Positions 1 to 8,385 of a DNA stretch of 64,000 bases are shown piece by piece. Location: the NCBI GenBank assembly GCA_910587375.1, contig CAJULR010000035.1, positions 1 through 64,000 on the forward strand, read 5' to 3'. The notes beneath the pieces are model-generated. The model worked only from the letters and a program-made list of their open reading frames with translations, had not been told where the DNA came from and did not search any database. This stretch comes from Candidatus Gastranaerophilales bacterium (GTDB lineage: Bacteria > Cyanobacteriota > Vampirovibrionia > Gastranaerophilales > Gastranaerophilaceae). The position numbers and the translations under genes are program-made. The first letter of the stretch is position 1; every line of letters begins with the position of its first letter.

Positions 1-549
1 TAAATCATTGTATCTGCCACTGTAAATACAATTCCTGATTTCTTGCGAATTTAATTTCACTCCTCCGGTATTATATTTTTGAAAAATATCAAAAATTACA
101 TTCATATCATTAACATTATCAATTCTTACTATTGTTAACAAAAACGAATTTATTCTATCTTTCCACTTTTTGTCTAAAGTAAAAAATGTAGAATCATTAA
201 GAAAAGAGTAATTTTGCAAATCTTTTAGCTCAAATTCATTATTAATAAATTTTCTAATAGTTGTTAGCCTTTGTTGCCCATCTATAACAATTTCCTTGCC
301 TGTTTTTTGATCCTTATAAGTATAAATTGCAGGAATTGGCATTCCTGTTAAAATCGTATCCATTAAATTAGATTTTTGTTTATCATTCCAAACATAATTC
401 CTTTGAAAATAAGGATGTATTTCGAATCTACTTGTATTAATAATATCTTCAATTGTTGAATTATATGATATCGAAACAACTTCATAATTTCGTAAGTCAT
501 TTTTTGACTCTATTGTTTTATTTTTTTCTTTAATTGAAATCTTTTCCAT
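1..549 (-). CDS. DUF262 (GmrSD N-terminal-like) protein, partial
   Basis: The reading frame runs open from an ATG at 547-549 to the window edge and gives 183 residues with no stop, so the C-terminus is missing. DUF262 hallmarks are visible in order: HPYFQRNYVW (about residues 45-54), PIPAIYTY (71-78), the core signature VIDGQQRLTT (88-97) and FQKYNTGGVKLNSQEIRN (156-173). In this family the DGQQR segment belongs to a ParB/Srx-like NTP-binding fold. It is the N-terminal half of GmrSD-type modification-dependent nucleases and also occurs in many stand-alone proteins of defence islands. Without the C-terminus I cannot tell whether a DUF1524 HNH nuclease follows. A canonical promoter and a palindrome lie directly upstream. 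Confidence 0.88.
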   Translation of the reverse strand, partial: MEKISIKEKNKTIESKNDLRNYEVVSISYNSTIEDIINTSRFEIHPYFQRNYVWNDKQKSNLMDTILTGMPIPAIYTYKDQKTGKEIVIDGQQRLTTIRKFINNEFELKDLQNYSFLNDSTFFTLDKKWKDRINSFLLTIVRIDNVNDMNVIFDIFQKYNTGGVKLNSQEIRNCIYSGRYNDL

Positions 550-571
550 ATTAATTATCTTTCTTGCATAA

Positions 572-620
572 GTTAGGCGCCTAACATATTTATGTTATCA
601 TCGTGCAAATAATATGTCAA
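572..620 (-). promoter_or_regulatory. Promoter with palindromic operator for the DUF262 gene
   Basis: On the minus strand a -35 TTGACA (615-620) and a -10 TAACAT (592-597) are separated by exactly 17 nt. A perfect 14-bp palindrome, GTTAGGCGCCTAAC (572-585), covers the predicted transcription start, about 23 nt before the ATG. This is where a repressor would block initiation. No obvious regulator gene for it lies in the window. Confidence 0.55.
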
Positions 621-653
621 TTATGAATGGTTTTATTTTTCTTGGAACTAAAA

Positions 654-831
654 AGGGACTGAAATTACAAAAAGTCCCTGAAAATTATTGAACGATATTA
701 AAAATAGAAACGCTCAAGATTAAACAATAGTGTACATTTTAATACATTATTAAACGCTACGAAAAATCGTTTTAAATTTTCGAGCCTCCTATCCTCCAAA
801 TTTAATTAAAGAGCCCAAGAGGCTCTTTTTT
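654..831 (+). ncRNA. Candidate non-coding transcript ending in a strong terminator
   Basis: The 517-nt gap 550-1066 contains no convincing protein. Its plus strand carries a hairpin AGGGACT/AGTCCCT (654-660 with 673-679), a smaller one CGAAAA/TTTTCG (760-765 with 777-782), and an intrinsic terminator at 808-831. The only flanking gene upstream is on the opposite strand, so a plus-strand RNA ending here would be non-coding. No promoter was identified with confidence, and the 5' end is unknown. Confidence 0.25.
808..831 (+). terminator. Rho-independent terminator
   Basis: An 8-bp stem AAAGAGCC / GGCTCTTT (808-815 with 821-828) closes a 5-nt loop and runs into a T-tract (825-831). The orientation is plus strand, but no plus-strand gene lies between the window start and this site. 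Confidence 0.8.
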
Positions 832-1066
832 AGTGGGTTTAGTCTATTTAAATTTCCCAACCATCTTCAAATTTTACCATCCCATGTCCACTTCATGTCC
901 ATTCTGTGTCCGGCATAGTTCATTTATTTTGTTTCAACTTTTCTAAATTTTCCTCTTTTTGCAATTTTACATCCAAATACAGCCAACATGCGCTTTAATA
1001 AAGTTTTTACAAACAAAATTCCTTTTTTATGCAATAATGCCAAAAGAACAAGTGGGGAGGTTTTTA

Positions 1067-2020
1067 ATGCAAAGAGCTTTATGCCCGGTGTGCGATGAGG
1101 CGGCACATTTTGAATCACAATCCGGTTTAAAATATTTTGAATGCCCAATATGCGGAAATTTTATCGTAAGCGTGAGTTTGGTTGGGGAAAATTTTAACTA
1201 TCTTGCAGAAAACGATAAAGAAAAAATTCAATTTCGGTATTATTTTTATACAATGGCAAAAGACGACCCCAGGCGCAGCGTCCCCATTAGAACAGAAGAA
1301 GATAAGAAAAAAATTCTCTCTACAATTCCATACCCCAAAAACCTTCTGGAAAAAATTGACATAATTTTGTTAAACATCGCAAACAGACAACAGGCCTATG
1401 GCGAACCGATTTATTTCAGCAGAAATGATCACCGTGCAGTGTTTTGCAAAGACGAATACGAACTAGACAACATCTATCGGGATTTTTTAACAAGTGAACT
1501 TGGATATATAAACGAAACAAACAATAATTTAACCGCAAAAGGCTGGATAAAAGCACTGCAATTAAAAGACACCAACATAAATTCAACCCAGGGTTTTGTT
1601 GCAATGTGGTTCAGTAAAGAATCTGAACAAATTCGAGAATCTATACAAAAAGCAATATCTGCAGCAGGGTATGAATGTATGATAATTGATACAAAAAAGC
1701 ATGATAACTTTATTCCAAATGAAATTCGCGCAGAAATCAGAAAAAGCAAATTTGTAGTAGCCGATTTCACGGGGAACAGAGGCGGGGTATATAACGAGGC
1801 AGGCTTTGCAGAAGGACTTAACATCCCCGTGTTTTATACTTGTAAACGCGATTGGTTTGATGATGTCAAAGATGAAAATGGAAATATTATACAAAATGGC
1901 GTACACTTTGATTTAAGGCAAAAACCGTTTATTTTTTGGGAAGACAATGAAGACAGTTTGTCTGTTTTTGAGCGCGAATTAAAAGCAGCAATAGGGGCAT
2001 TAATTGGTTTTAATTCTTGA
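1067..2020 (+). CDS. Zinc-ribbon protein with C-terminal nucleoside 2-deoxyribosyltransferase/TIR-like domain
   Basis: 317 residues. The ATG at 1067 was chosen over an in-frame ATG at 959 because a perfect Shine-Dalgarno GGGGAGG (1054-1060) sits 6 nt before it. The N-terminus carries a zinc ribbon (C6-x2-C9 ... C26-x2-C29), and the middle (about 40-170) is helical and unrecognised. From about 177 it reads FVAMWF ... FVVADFTGNRGGVYNEAG (229-246) ... IPVFYTCK ... FDLRQKPFIFW. This is the pattern of the nucleoside 2-deoxyribosyltransferase-like/TIR-like fold with acidic candidates D233 and E244. Such domains cleave or sense nucleotides, and several act as NAD- or nucleotide-consuming effectors in antiphage systems. 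That role is inferred here from domain type and from the neighbouring DUF262 gene. The 3' end overlaps the convergent glycosylase gene by 11 nt. Confidence 0.75.
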   Translation: MQRALCPVCDEAAHFESQSGLKYFECPICGNFIVSVSLVGENFNYLAENDKEKIQFRYYFYTMAKDDPRRSVPIRTEEDKKKILSTIPYPKNLLEKIDIILLNIANRQQAYGEPIYFSRNDHRAVFCKDEYELDNIYRDFLTSELGYINETNNNLTAKGWIKALQLKDTNINSTQGFVAMWFSKESEQIRESIQKAISAAGYECMIIDTKKHDNFIPNEIRAEIRKSKFVVADFTGNRGGVYNEAGFAEGLNIPVFYTCKRDWFDDVKDENGNIIQNGVHFDLRQKPFIFWEDNEDSLSVFERELKAAIGALIGFNS

Positions 2021-2525
2021 ACCCCTGCATTCCCTCTTTCCATTCGCTTATTAAATCATCCAGGCTATATCTGGCATTAGCGGGGCTTGTAGATGGAAAT
2101 TTAAAACATTCATATTTAAAAAGTAATTCAGGAAAGTGCTTTTTAAATGACGCATATGCCTTATTGCCATTTAGAAAAATCGCCCTAATTCCCTTATATT
2201 CTTGAAGAAGCGCCTTAATATCATTTGGAATTTCATCAACAATGTCTGAATCCAGGCTGCCTTCACGCCTGCAAAATTTTATAACATCCCAAAGCGCAAA
2301 GCCATTATTCAGCAAGGTTTTCACTCTTTTTTCATAAGAAAATTCCGCCAAATTCGGTTCATTGCACAAAACGCCCATCACCCTCCAAAACCTATTCTGC
2401 GGGTGTGCATAATATTCTTGTTCCGCTAACGATTTCACCCCGGGCATTGAGCCCAAAATCAACACTTTACATCCTTTATTTATCCTTGGCAAAAAACTTT
2501 CGCACTTTGTCATAAGCCGCTCCAC
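2010..2525 (-). CDS. Mug-type DNA glycosylase (hypoxanthine/uracil-DNA glycosylase family)
   Basis: 171 residues of the uracil-DNA glycosylase fold. Motif A reads LILGSMPG (22-29), followed by YYAHPQNRFWRVMG (38-51), typical of the DNA-deoxyinosine glycosylase subfamily (TIGR04274 type) that excises deaminated bases. The second motif near the C-terminus, around FPSTSPANARYS, matches the family's S-P-A loop that enters the DNA. An alternative start at residue 5 is possible. The gene is the last of the minus-strand run that begins with the Ehr-type complex, 31 nt after the MFS gene, and its 3' end overlaps the convergent zinc-ribbon gene. Confidence 0.85.
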   Translation of the reverse strand: MERLMTKCESFLPRINKGCKVLILGSMPGVKSLAEQEYYAHPQNRFWRVMGVLCNEPNLAEFSYEKRVKTLLNNGFALWDVIKFCRREGSLDSDIVDEIPNDIKALLQEYKGIRAIFLNGNKAYASFKKHFPELLFKYECFKFPSTSPANARYSLDDLISEWKEGMQGFKN

Positions 2526-2556
2526 ATACTGAACAAAACTTTAAACTTAAGCCCTA

Positions 2557-3792
2557 TTATAACTTAGATTTAAACTTCAACTTTGAAAACCTATACCCAA
2601 AAACCGTACCAAAAAAGAGCATTACCGCCCCAAATATTATAAAAGTATTTGCAATGCCAACCAGATGTGCCACAAACCCCGCGACAAAGCTGCTTATAGA
2701 TGTTGTTCCCATATAGCAAATAGCATTCAAACTCATAACCCTGCCGCGCTTATCATCATCCACAACTGCCTGAGTTAACGTATTATCAGGCGTAATAGAA
2801 GATGTCATTCCAAGCCCCACAGCAAACATTGCAAAAAGCGCTGCAAGCTTGGTGTGAAAAAGCCCCAAAGAAATAAAACCAAGACTAAAAACCACAGCGC
2901 CTGCAAAAAGCACACGCCGAAGCCCGACAAGGCTTGTTTTTGCCGCCAAAAAGAGAGAAGAACACAGCGCACCAACCCCGGCAGCACCCATCAAAAAGCC
3001 CAGGGTGTCTGCGTTTTCGCCAAGCGCTTCTGTTGTATAAATTGGCATAAGCATAGGATATGTCATTCCAATAAAACTAAAAATTGCAAGATAGATTAAA
3101 AGAGTGCTTATTTCAGGTGTTTTTGCTGCATATTCAAATCCCTCTTTAAGGCCCTCTAAAATGGTTTCTTCCTTAATGTGTGCACATTTTACATCATTTA
3201 TTTTAAGCTGCATTACAAGAAAAATCATAGGCAAAATGCACAAAAAATTAACCAAGAAGCAAACAGAAACCCCCGCATGGGCAATTAAAAGCCCGGCAAT
3301 TGCAGGCCCCAAAAGCCTTGCCACATTAAAACAGGTTGAATTCAAGGATATAGCATTTGAAAGGTCCCGATGATCATCCACAAGGCACACAAAAGTAGAC
3401 TGCCTTAAAGGCACATCAATTGCTGCAATACAGTTTAAAAACACCCCTAAAAGCACAATATTCCAAATTTGTATAACACCCAAAAAAGTTAAAAGGGTAA
3501 TTAAAAAAGCTTGAACGCCAAATAAAATCTGCACAAAAATAAGAAGCCTGTGTCTGTCGAATTTATCAATAATAACACCTGCAAAAGGCGTCAAAACAAA
3601 CAATGGGATTGCATTAAAAAACATCACAGTTCCCATAGTTAAGGGCGATTTTGTCATATCATAAACAAGCCAGCTTATTGCAACATTTTGAATCCAAATG
3701 CCAATTTGTGAAATTGCAATGCCCGGGAAAAAAAGCCTGAAGTTCCTGTATTGAAGCGCCCTAAAGGCCGACATCAGCCCATGCCTTAGCAT
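2557..3792 (-). CDS. MFS transporter (MFS_3 / EntS-like exporter family)
   Basis: 411 residues with about twelve hydrophobic segments. The N-terminus (FRALQYRNFRLFFPG ... SQIGIWIQNVAISWLVYD) and the inter-helix loop GVIIDKFDRHRLLI (about 74-87), a form of MFS motif A, place it in the MFS_3 (PF05977) branch. Characterised members export siderophores or drugs. The substrate here is unknown. The start lies only 6 nt after the stop of the hydrogenase-like small subunit, so it is probably co-transcribed with the Ehr-type operon, although nothing links it functionally. Confidence 0.85.
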   Translation of the reverse strand: MLRHGLMSAFRALQYRNFRLFFPGIAISQIGIWIQNVAISWLVYDMTKSPLTMGTVMFFNAIPLFVLTPFAGVIIDKFDRHRLLIFVQILFGVQAFLITLLTFLGVIQIWNIVLLGVFLNCIAAIDVPLRQSTFVCLVDDHRDLSNAISLNSTCFNVARLLGPAIAGLLIAHAGVSVCFLVNFLCILPMIFLVMQLKINDVKCAHIKEETILEGLKEGFEYAAKTPEISTLLIYLAIFSFIGMTYPMLMPIYTTEALGENADTLGFLMGAAGVGALCSSLFLAAKTSLVGLRRVLFAGAVVFSLGFISLGLFHTKLAALFAMFAVGLGMTSSITPDNTLTQAVVDDDKRGRVMSLNAICYMGTTSISSFVAGFVAHLVGIANTFIIFGAVMLFFGTVFGYRFSKLKFKSKL

Positions 3793-3798
3793 ATATCC

Positions 3799-4572
3799 TT
3801 ACTTTCCATTCCCCGCTTTTCCTCTTATATACCCCAAAACCCCGTTAATGAAGGTTAAAGGATGTACAGGACAGCCCGGAATATATAAATCTACAGGGTG
3901 TTTTTCAAAAAATTCACGGGCTAATTCGCCGCTTTCTTGAAAAACACCGCCAGAAACAGCGCAAGCCCCGCAAAGAATAACAATTTTTGGATTTGGCGTT
4001 GCCAAAAAACAATCTTCAAGCGCATATGCCATATTTTTTGTCACAGGCCCTGTTATTACAAGCCCGTCTGCATGCCTTGGGGAAGCCACAAAATCTATCC
4101 CAAAGCGGCCCATATCAAAATTCACGTTAGAACAAGCATTCAGCTCCATCTCGCAACCGTTACAGCCCCCTGCAGACACCTGTCTTAATTTAAGCGAGCG
4201 CGAAAACATAGAAACTATCTCTTTTTTCACCTCAATTGCCGTTTTTTCATAAAGTTCTTTTGTGGTGCGCTCGTCTATAATAAGCCCTTCTCTTGAGGTT
4301 GAAGCCAGTTTATAAAAGTTTGAAAAATTAATCGCATTTTTTGTGCAAACATTTTTACAATCCCCGCAAAACGTGCATTTTCCCATATCAATTTTTAAAG
4401 GATTAAGGCTAAGAGCGCCTGTCGGACAAATTTCAGCACACTTTGCGCAACTGTCGCAATTTGAATTTTTTAACACAGGCAGCCCCCGAAATTGTTCTCT
4501 CATCGGCGCATGCACGATATCTTTTATAAATTGGTTTCCCTGAAATATTCTTGATTTTAGTGTATCAAACAT
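3799..4572 (-). CDS. Ferredoxin/small-subunit fusion of an Ehr-type (group-4 hydrogenase-related) complex
   Basis: 257 residues joining two parts that are separate genes in hyf/hyc/ech operons. Residues 39-76 are a double 4Fe-4S ferredoxin (C39-x2-C42-x2-C45-x3-C49 and C66-x2-C69-x2-C72-x3-C76), equivalent to HyfH/EchF. Residues 130-250 are the NuoB/HyfI-like small subunit, with GGCNGCEME (C137, C140), CGACAVSGG (C201, C204) and GCPVHP (C234) for the proximal 4Fe-4S cluster. It should pass electrons from a soluble donor, by analogy reduced ferredoxin, to the large-subunit interface. The gene is last of the six complex genes and follows the large subunit after a 63-nt gap. Confidence 0.85.
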   Translation of the reverse strand: MFDTLKSRIFQGNQFIKDIVHAPMREQFRGLPVLKNSNCDSCAKCAEICPTGALSLNPLKIDMGKCTFCGDCKNVCTKNAINFSNFYKLASTSREGLIIDERTTKELYEKTAIEVKKEIVSMFSRSLKLRQVSAGGCNGCEMELNACSNVNFDMGRFGIDFVASPRHADGLVITGPVTKNMAYALEDCFLATPNPKIVILCGACAVSGGVFQESGELAREFFEKHPVDLYIPGCPVHPLTFINGVLGYIRGKAGNGK

Positions 4573-4635
4573 TTTATTATCCTTTTTCTTTCAACTGTCA
4601 TACGGGCTTTTACAAAGTTCATAAAGCCCTTGAAG

Positions 4636-6153
4636 CTACAAGTCGCACCCGCAATATGACAGGTTAAAACTCTTGTTGCACAAGGGAAAATCCGAAACCC
4701 CGTTGTTCCTGACAGCAAGTGCAAGCCCGTACCAGTTGTTGAACGAAGGGTCTTTAATTTTATACCTTGTAAGCCGCCCTTGAGCGTCAGTCATTGCAAT
4801 ATGGACAACTTCGCCCCGCCAGCCTTCAACAACAGAAATTGCAAAAACATCTTTTGAATTTTCCTTTGAAAGCACTTCATAACCACAGTTTACAGGCTCT
4901 TTTTCATAATCTTTTAACCTGTCAAAGATTTTTCTTATAATTGAAAAAGACTGTAAAATCTCTTTATAGCGGATTTTAAACCTGGCATTCACATCCCCCG
5001 TACCTTTCAGGTGAATTTTCTCCACATTTAGAGCATTAAAATGCTTATCAAAAAAATCAAATCTGGAATCAATATTAACCCCTGAAGCCCTTGCGGCAAG
5101 CCCTGTGAGGCCAATTTCCACCGCGCGCTCCGTGCTTATGGTTCCTGTTTTTTCAAGCCTTGACACTACACTTGAATTTTTCAACATAGTTTTCACCATT
5201 CGGCGAACATCTTTCTCCACCTTCTCAAGCGTCTTTTTTGCCCTCTGAATTTTCTCATTTTCAATATCAAAATTCACGCCGCCAATGGTTATAAGCCCCC
5301 TTCCGAAGCGGCTTCCCGAAAATTCGAGCATGGTGTTTATAACAAGGGTTCTTGTCGCCCCAAAAACAGAAGCGCCCATAAGATAGGCGATATCGCCCGC
5401 AATTGCCCCCAAATCCCCAATATGAATTGCAGCTCGCTCCATCTCAAGCGCCAAAAGCCTGATAAGCTGGGCTTTTGTTGACACGGACACCCCTTTAATT
5501 GTTTCCATAAGCCTTGAATAAGCTAAATTATACGCTACAACGCTGTCCCCGCAGATTGATTCAGCAAGCCTGTTTGAAGGCCTTTGAACCATAAGCTTTT
5601 CCACCCCTCTATGCTGATACCCCAGCATAATTTCAAGGTGATACACGGTTTCCCCGTTACACATAAACCTGAAATGTCCGGGCTCTATAACCCCGGCGTG
5701 GATTGGCCCAACGGCCACCTGATGAATTTCTTCGCCATCCATCTCAAAAAATTTATAATCATCCTGGTTTTTCCTTAAAGGCTTTAGCCACGGGTGATTT
5801 AAGGGTTTTATGTTAAATTCTTCAAAAAATTCCCTCTCAAACATATGAAACGCAGGAATTTCAGGCGTAAGCGCGTCATATTCCCTTATTCCCGCCTTAA
5901 AAAGCGCAGATGAAACATAAAAAACTCCGTTTTTATCATCCGCAAGAACAACAAAAAGCCTTGTATCCCCTCTGCCCCAATCTTTTCCAAAGAACCCAAC
6001 CGGGCGAAAACCAGATAAAACAATGCCATCTTGGGTAACAGAATCCCTACAAAGAGAAATAATCTCAATCCTTAAATCGGAAATATCCAAAATCGGAATA
6101 TCCAAAAGACTTATTTTAGAATTATTTTTTATCTTTATCCAGTTTAAATTCAT
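4636..6153 (-). CDS. Large subunit (NuoCD/HyfG-like) lacking Ni-binding cysteines
   Basis: 505 residues. Residues 1-130 resemble the 30-kDa (NuoC) domain and 140-505 the 49-kDa/NiFe large-subunit domain, as in HycE/HyfG. True group-4 hydrogenases bind Ni-Fe with R-x-C-G-x-C near the N-terminus and D-P-C-x-x-C near the C-terminus. Here the first site reads ESICGDSVVAYN (198-209), one cysteine only, and the second reads KDPSFNNWYG (467-476), no cysteine. The fold signature LGYQHRGVEKL (177-187) is intact. The loss of three of four ligands argues against hydrogen chemistry and for an 'energy-converting hydrogenase-related' (Ehr) complex. Large-subunit maturation proteases cut after such a C-terminal motif; no protease gene is present in the window. 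Confidence 0.87.
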   Translation of the reverse strand: MNLNWIKIKNNSKISLLDIPILDISDLRIEIISLCRDSVTQDGIVLSGFRPVGFFGKDWGRGDTRLFVVLADDKNGVFYVSSALFKAGIREYDALTPEIPAFHMFEREFFEEFNIKPLNHPWLKPLRKNQDDYKFFEMDGEEIHQVAVGPIHAGVIEPGHFRFMCNGETVYHLEIMLGYQHRGVEKLMVQRPSNRLAESICGDSVVAYNLAYSRLMETIKGVSVSTKAQLIRLLALEMERAAIHIGDLGAIAGDIAYLMGASVFGATRTLVINTMLEFSGSRFGRGLITIGGVNFDIENEKIQRAKKTLEKVEKDVRRMVKTMLKNSSVVSRLEKTGTISTERAVEIGLTGLAARASGVNIDSRFDFFDKHFNALNVEKIHLKGTGDVNARFKIRYKEILQSFSIIRKIFDRLKDYEKEPVNCGYEVLSKENSKDVFAISVVEGWRGEVVHIAMTDAQGRLTRYKIKDPSFNNWYGLALAVRNNGVSDFPLCNKSFNLSYCGCDL

Positions 6154-6175
6154 TATTTTATCCCCTAAAACCCTT

Positions 6176-7708
6176 TTACATCGCCCCTAAAAGGACTTTG
6201 TATGCCCCTTGTATAATATCATTCAGGCCGCTTGGAATATAAACCCCCAAAATAAACACTAAAACAAGCATTATAACCTGCGGCAGATACATTGAAGGTG
6301 TAATTTTTTTCCTGTTTTCTTTAACAGCCCCAATCTTTTCTTCACTAATTTCCCTAAATGTCATTTTAATTACAACACGCGCCATACCGTAAATTATAAC
6401 GGTCAAAAGAAGCGCAAATAAGGCGCAGAGAAGATAATGCCCTTTTAAAACCATGGTTTTTATAATTAAAAATTCGCTTATAAAAAGAACCGAGGTCGGA
6501 AACGCGCAAATTCCAAGGAAAGACAAAAGCCAAAGCCAGCCTGTCTTTTTATCTGCAATCATTAGCCCCTTAACAGATTTTACATTCTTTGTTTCATAAA
6601 TTTCAAGCACATTCCCTGATGTCAGGAAAAATGAAGCTTTTGCAAGGGAATGCCCGATTAAATGCAATATGACAGCTAAATAGCCAACACCCCCAAGGGC
6701 CGTTCCTATAGCCAAAATGCCCATATTTTCAATCGAAGAGTAAGCAAGCATTCTTTTATAATTTTTAATATGGTAAATAAAAACTGCCGTAACAAAAAGG
6801 GATAAAAACCCTGTGAGCGCAAGCATTACCCTGCCATAATGAGAACATTCGGCCGCATTTAAAATATTAAACACCCTTAAAATTACCAAAAACGCTGAAT
6901 TTAAAAGGGTTGCAGATAAAAGCGCAGAAATTGGCGAAGGGGATTCTGAATGCGCGTCTGGCAGCCAAAAATGCACCGGCGCAAGGCCCATCTTGGTTCC
7001 AAAACCAAAAAGAATGAACACAAACGAAAATTTAAGCCAAAAAGGGTCAAAACCCTTTGCTGCAGCCTGTAATTCAGAAAAGTTCAGTGAATTCACACTG
7101 CCTGAGGCGATATTTAAAAATATAATCCCTATAAAAGCAAGTGCAATCCCGATTGAGCACATAAAAACATACTTCCAGGCCGCCTCAATTGAATTTTTAG
7201 TTCTGTTAAAATAAATTAAGTAAGCGCTTGAAAGCGTTGTAGCTTCCACCAAAACCCAAGCTATACCAAGGTCCGTGCAAAGAATTGCACCCGTCATTGC
7301 CCAAACAAAAGCTATAATCATAAGTTGGTAAAGACAAACGTTCTTATTCCCGGCTTTTGCGCTCAAATTAGAATCTAAATTTGGCCCCAAATTCGGCCCT
7401 AAATTTGGCCCTAAATTTGGCATATATCTTGAATAGCCTATATTATAAAAAATTACCATTAAAAAAACAAAAGATAAAATTATTAAAAATACGCTGTTCA
7501 AAGGGTCGATTGCAAAATATTGCCCCGCTAAAACAGGAGTTTCGCCGGAGTTTTTGGCAAAAAACACAAGATAAGAAGACAAAATAATGTGCAAAATGCC
7601 ATATAAAACAAGCATAAAATCATCAAACGCTTTTTTCCTAAAAATAAGCATTAAAAGGCCCATTATAACGGGCGTTATCATTAAAATTTTTATAACATTA
7701 TCAATCAT
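6176..7708 (-). CDS. Antiporter-like membrane subunit (HyfF/NuoN-MrpD family)
   Basis: 510 residues with about fourteen membrane helices. Family landmarks are GTKMGLAPVHFWLPDAHSES around residue 240 and the helix reading KRMLAYSSIENMG about 80 residues later, both seen in MrpD, NuoN and HyfF. Conserved lysines in these helices line the proton or sodium path. A hydrophilic loop near residue 100 contains GPNL repeated in tandem, encoded by 12-bp DNA repeats. The start codon overlaps the stop of the upstream HyfE-like gene by 4 nt, indicating translational coupling. It is one of two antiporter-like subunits of the complex. Confidence 0.87.
   Translation of the reverse strand: MIDNVIKILMITPVIMGLLMLIFRKKAFDDFMLVLYGILHIILSSYLVFFAKNSGETPVLAGQYFAIDPLNSVFLIILSFVFLMVIFYNIGYSRYMPNLGPNLGPNLGPNLDSNLSAKAGNKNVCLYQLMIIAFVWAMTGAILCTDLGIAWVLVEATTLSSAYLIYFNRTKNSIEAAWKYVFMCSIGIALAFIGIIFLNIASGSVNSLNFSELQAAAKGFDPFWLKFSFVFILFGFGTKMGLAPVHFWLPDAHSESPSPISALLSATLLNSAFLVILRVFNILNAAECSHYGRVMLALTGFLSLFVTAVFIYHIKNYKRMLAYSSIENMGILAIGTALGGVGYLAVILHLIGHSLAKASFFLTSGNVLEIYETKNVKSVKGLMIADKKTGWLWLLSFLGICAFPTSVLFISEFLIIKTMVLKGHYLLCALFALLLTVIIYGMARVVIKMTFREISEEKIGAVKENRKKITPSMYLPQVIMLVLVFILGVYIPSGLNDIIQGAYKVLLGAM
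7375..7421. repeat. Four tandem 12-bp repeats inside the HyfF-like gene
   Basis: Units of CTAAATTTGGCC (one copy varies as CCAAATTCGGCC) follow head to tail at 7375, 7387, 7399 and 7411. On the coding strand they give GPNL repeats in an extramembrane loop. The near-identity of units suggests recent slippage, so copy number may vary between strains. Confidence 0.85.
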
Positions 7709-8385
7709 TCCGAATAATCCTTTAACCCTGAAAGGTTCGACACTTCAAGGTCTTTAAACTCTTTTTTAATTTCTTTTACAAAAAGCCCCAAAATATAAAC
7801 GGCAATAAACACATCCAAAAGCACGCCCAAATTCACTAAGATAGGCATTTCTTTTGCAACAGAAAGGGACATTAAAAATATGCCGTTTTCCATTGTAATA
7901 AATTCTATTACATTTGAAACAATTTTATGTTTTATTGTAATCAGCCAAAGGCTTATTATGACTGTGGCTGCGGCAATTCCAAAATAAATATGGGAAATGT
8001 TTTTCATAGATGAAATGTAATAGTTTGAAATCAGAAAACACCCCAAAAGTATTACGCTTGACACCACAAGACAGTAAAAATGTGGAATATGGGCCTCATC
8101 GTCCCTGTTTTCGTGGGTTTTCTTTAAAATTCTATATAAAAACCAAGGGATGATAATTGCTTTCACCACAAGGGTTTCCACCGTAAGAAAAGTTAAATTT
8201 AAAAGAGGCACCTCAGAATGGCCCAAAAAACAAATTAAAAACAGCAAAATTCCCTGCACCATAAGCACTCTGATATGTGAGATAATCCTGCTTGTAGAGG
8301 CCAAATACAGCATTGTAAGGCCAAATAAAATTATAAACCCATGTTCCATACCGACATTTCCAAGTTCCATTTTTTTAGCCTCCAA
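7705..8385 (-). CDS. HyfE-like membrane subunit
   Basis: 226 residues, mostly six or seven hydrophobic helices with a charged C-terminal tail (FVKEIKKEFKDLEVSN). Size and position, between a NuoH-like and a MrpD/NuoN-like subunit, match HyfE of hydrogenase-4 (the MrpC/NuoK-related subunit). Helices near the C-terminus contain TMENGIFLMSLSVAKEMP, like the E-N-G element of HyfE/NuoK. The ATG overlaps the preceding HyfC-like gene by 11 nt and the stop overlaps the next gene by 4 nt. Confidence 0.83.
   Translation of the reverse strand: MEAKKMELGNVGMEHGFIILFGLTMLYLASTSRIISHIRVLMVQGILLFLICFLGHSEVPLLNLTFLTVETLVVKAIIIPWFLYRILKKTHENRDDEAHIPHFYCLVVSSVILLGCFLISNYYISSMKNISHIYFGIAAATVIISLWLITIKHKIVSNVIEFITMENGIFLMSLSVAKEMPILVNLGVLLDVFIAVYILGLFVKEIKKEFKDLEVSNLSGLKDYSE

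Noticed and set aside
777-798. tRNA-like 3' end (TTTTCGAGCC ... CTCCA)
   Set aside because: There is no complementary T-stem 5' strand, no anticodon arm and no acceptor partner upstream. At most a chance match or an old attachment remnant.
4636-6153. Canonical complex I or true NiFe hydrogenase
   Set aside because: No NuoE/F/G, NuoA/J/K or quinone-site genes are present, and the Ni ligands are missing, so neither label fits.
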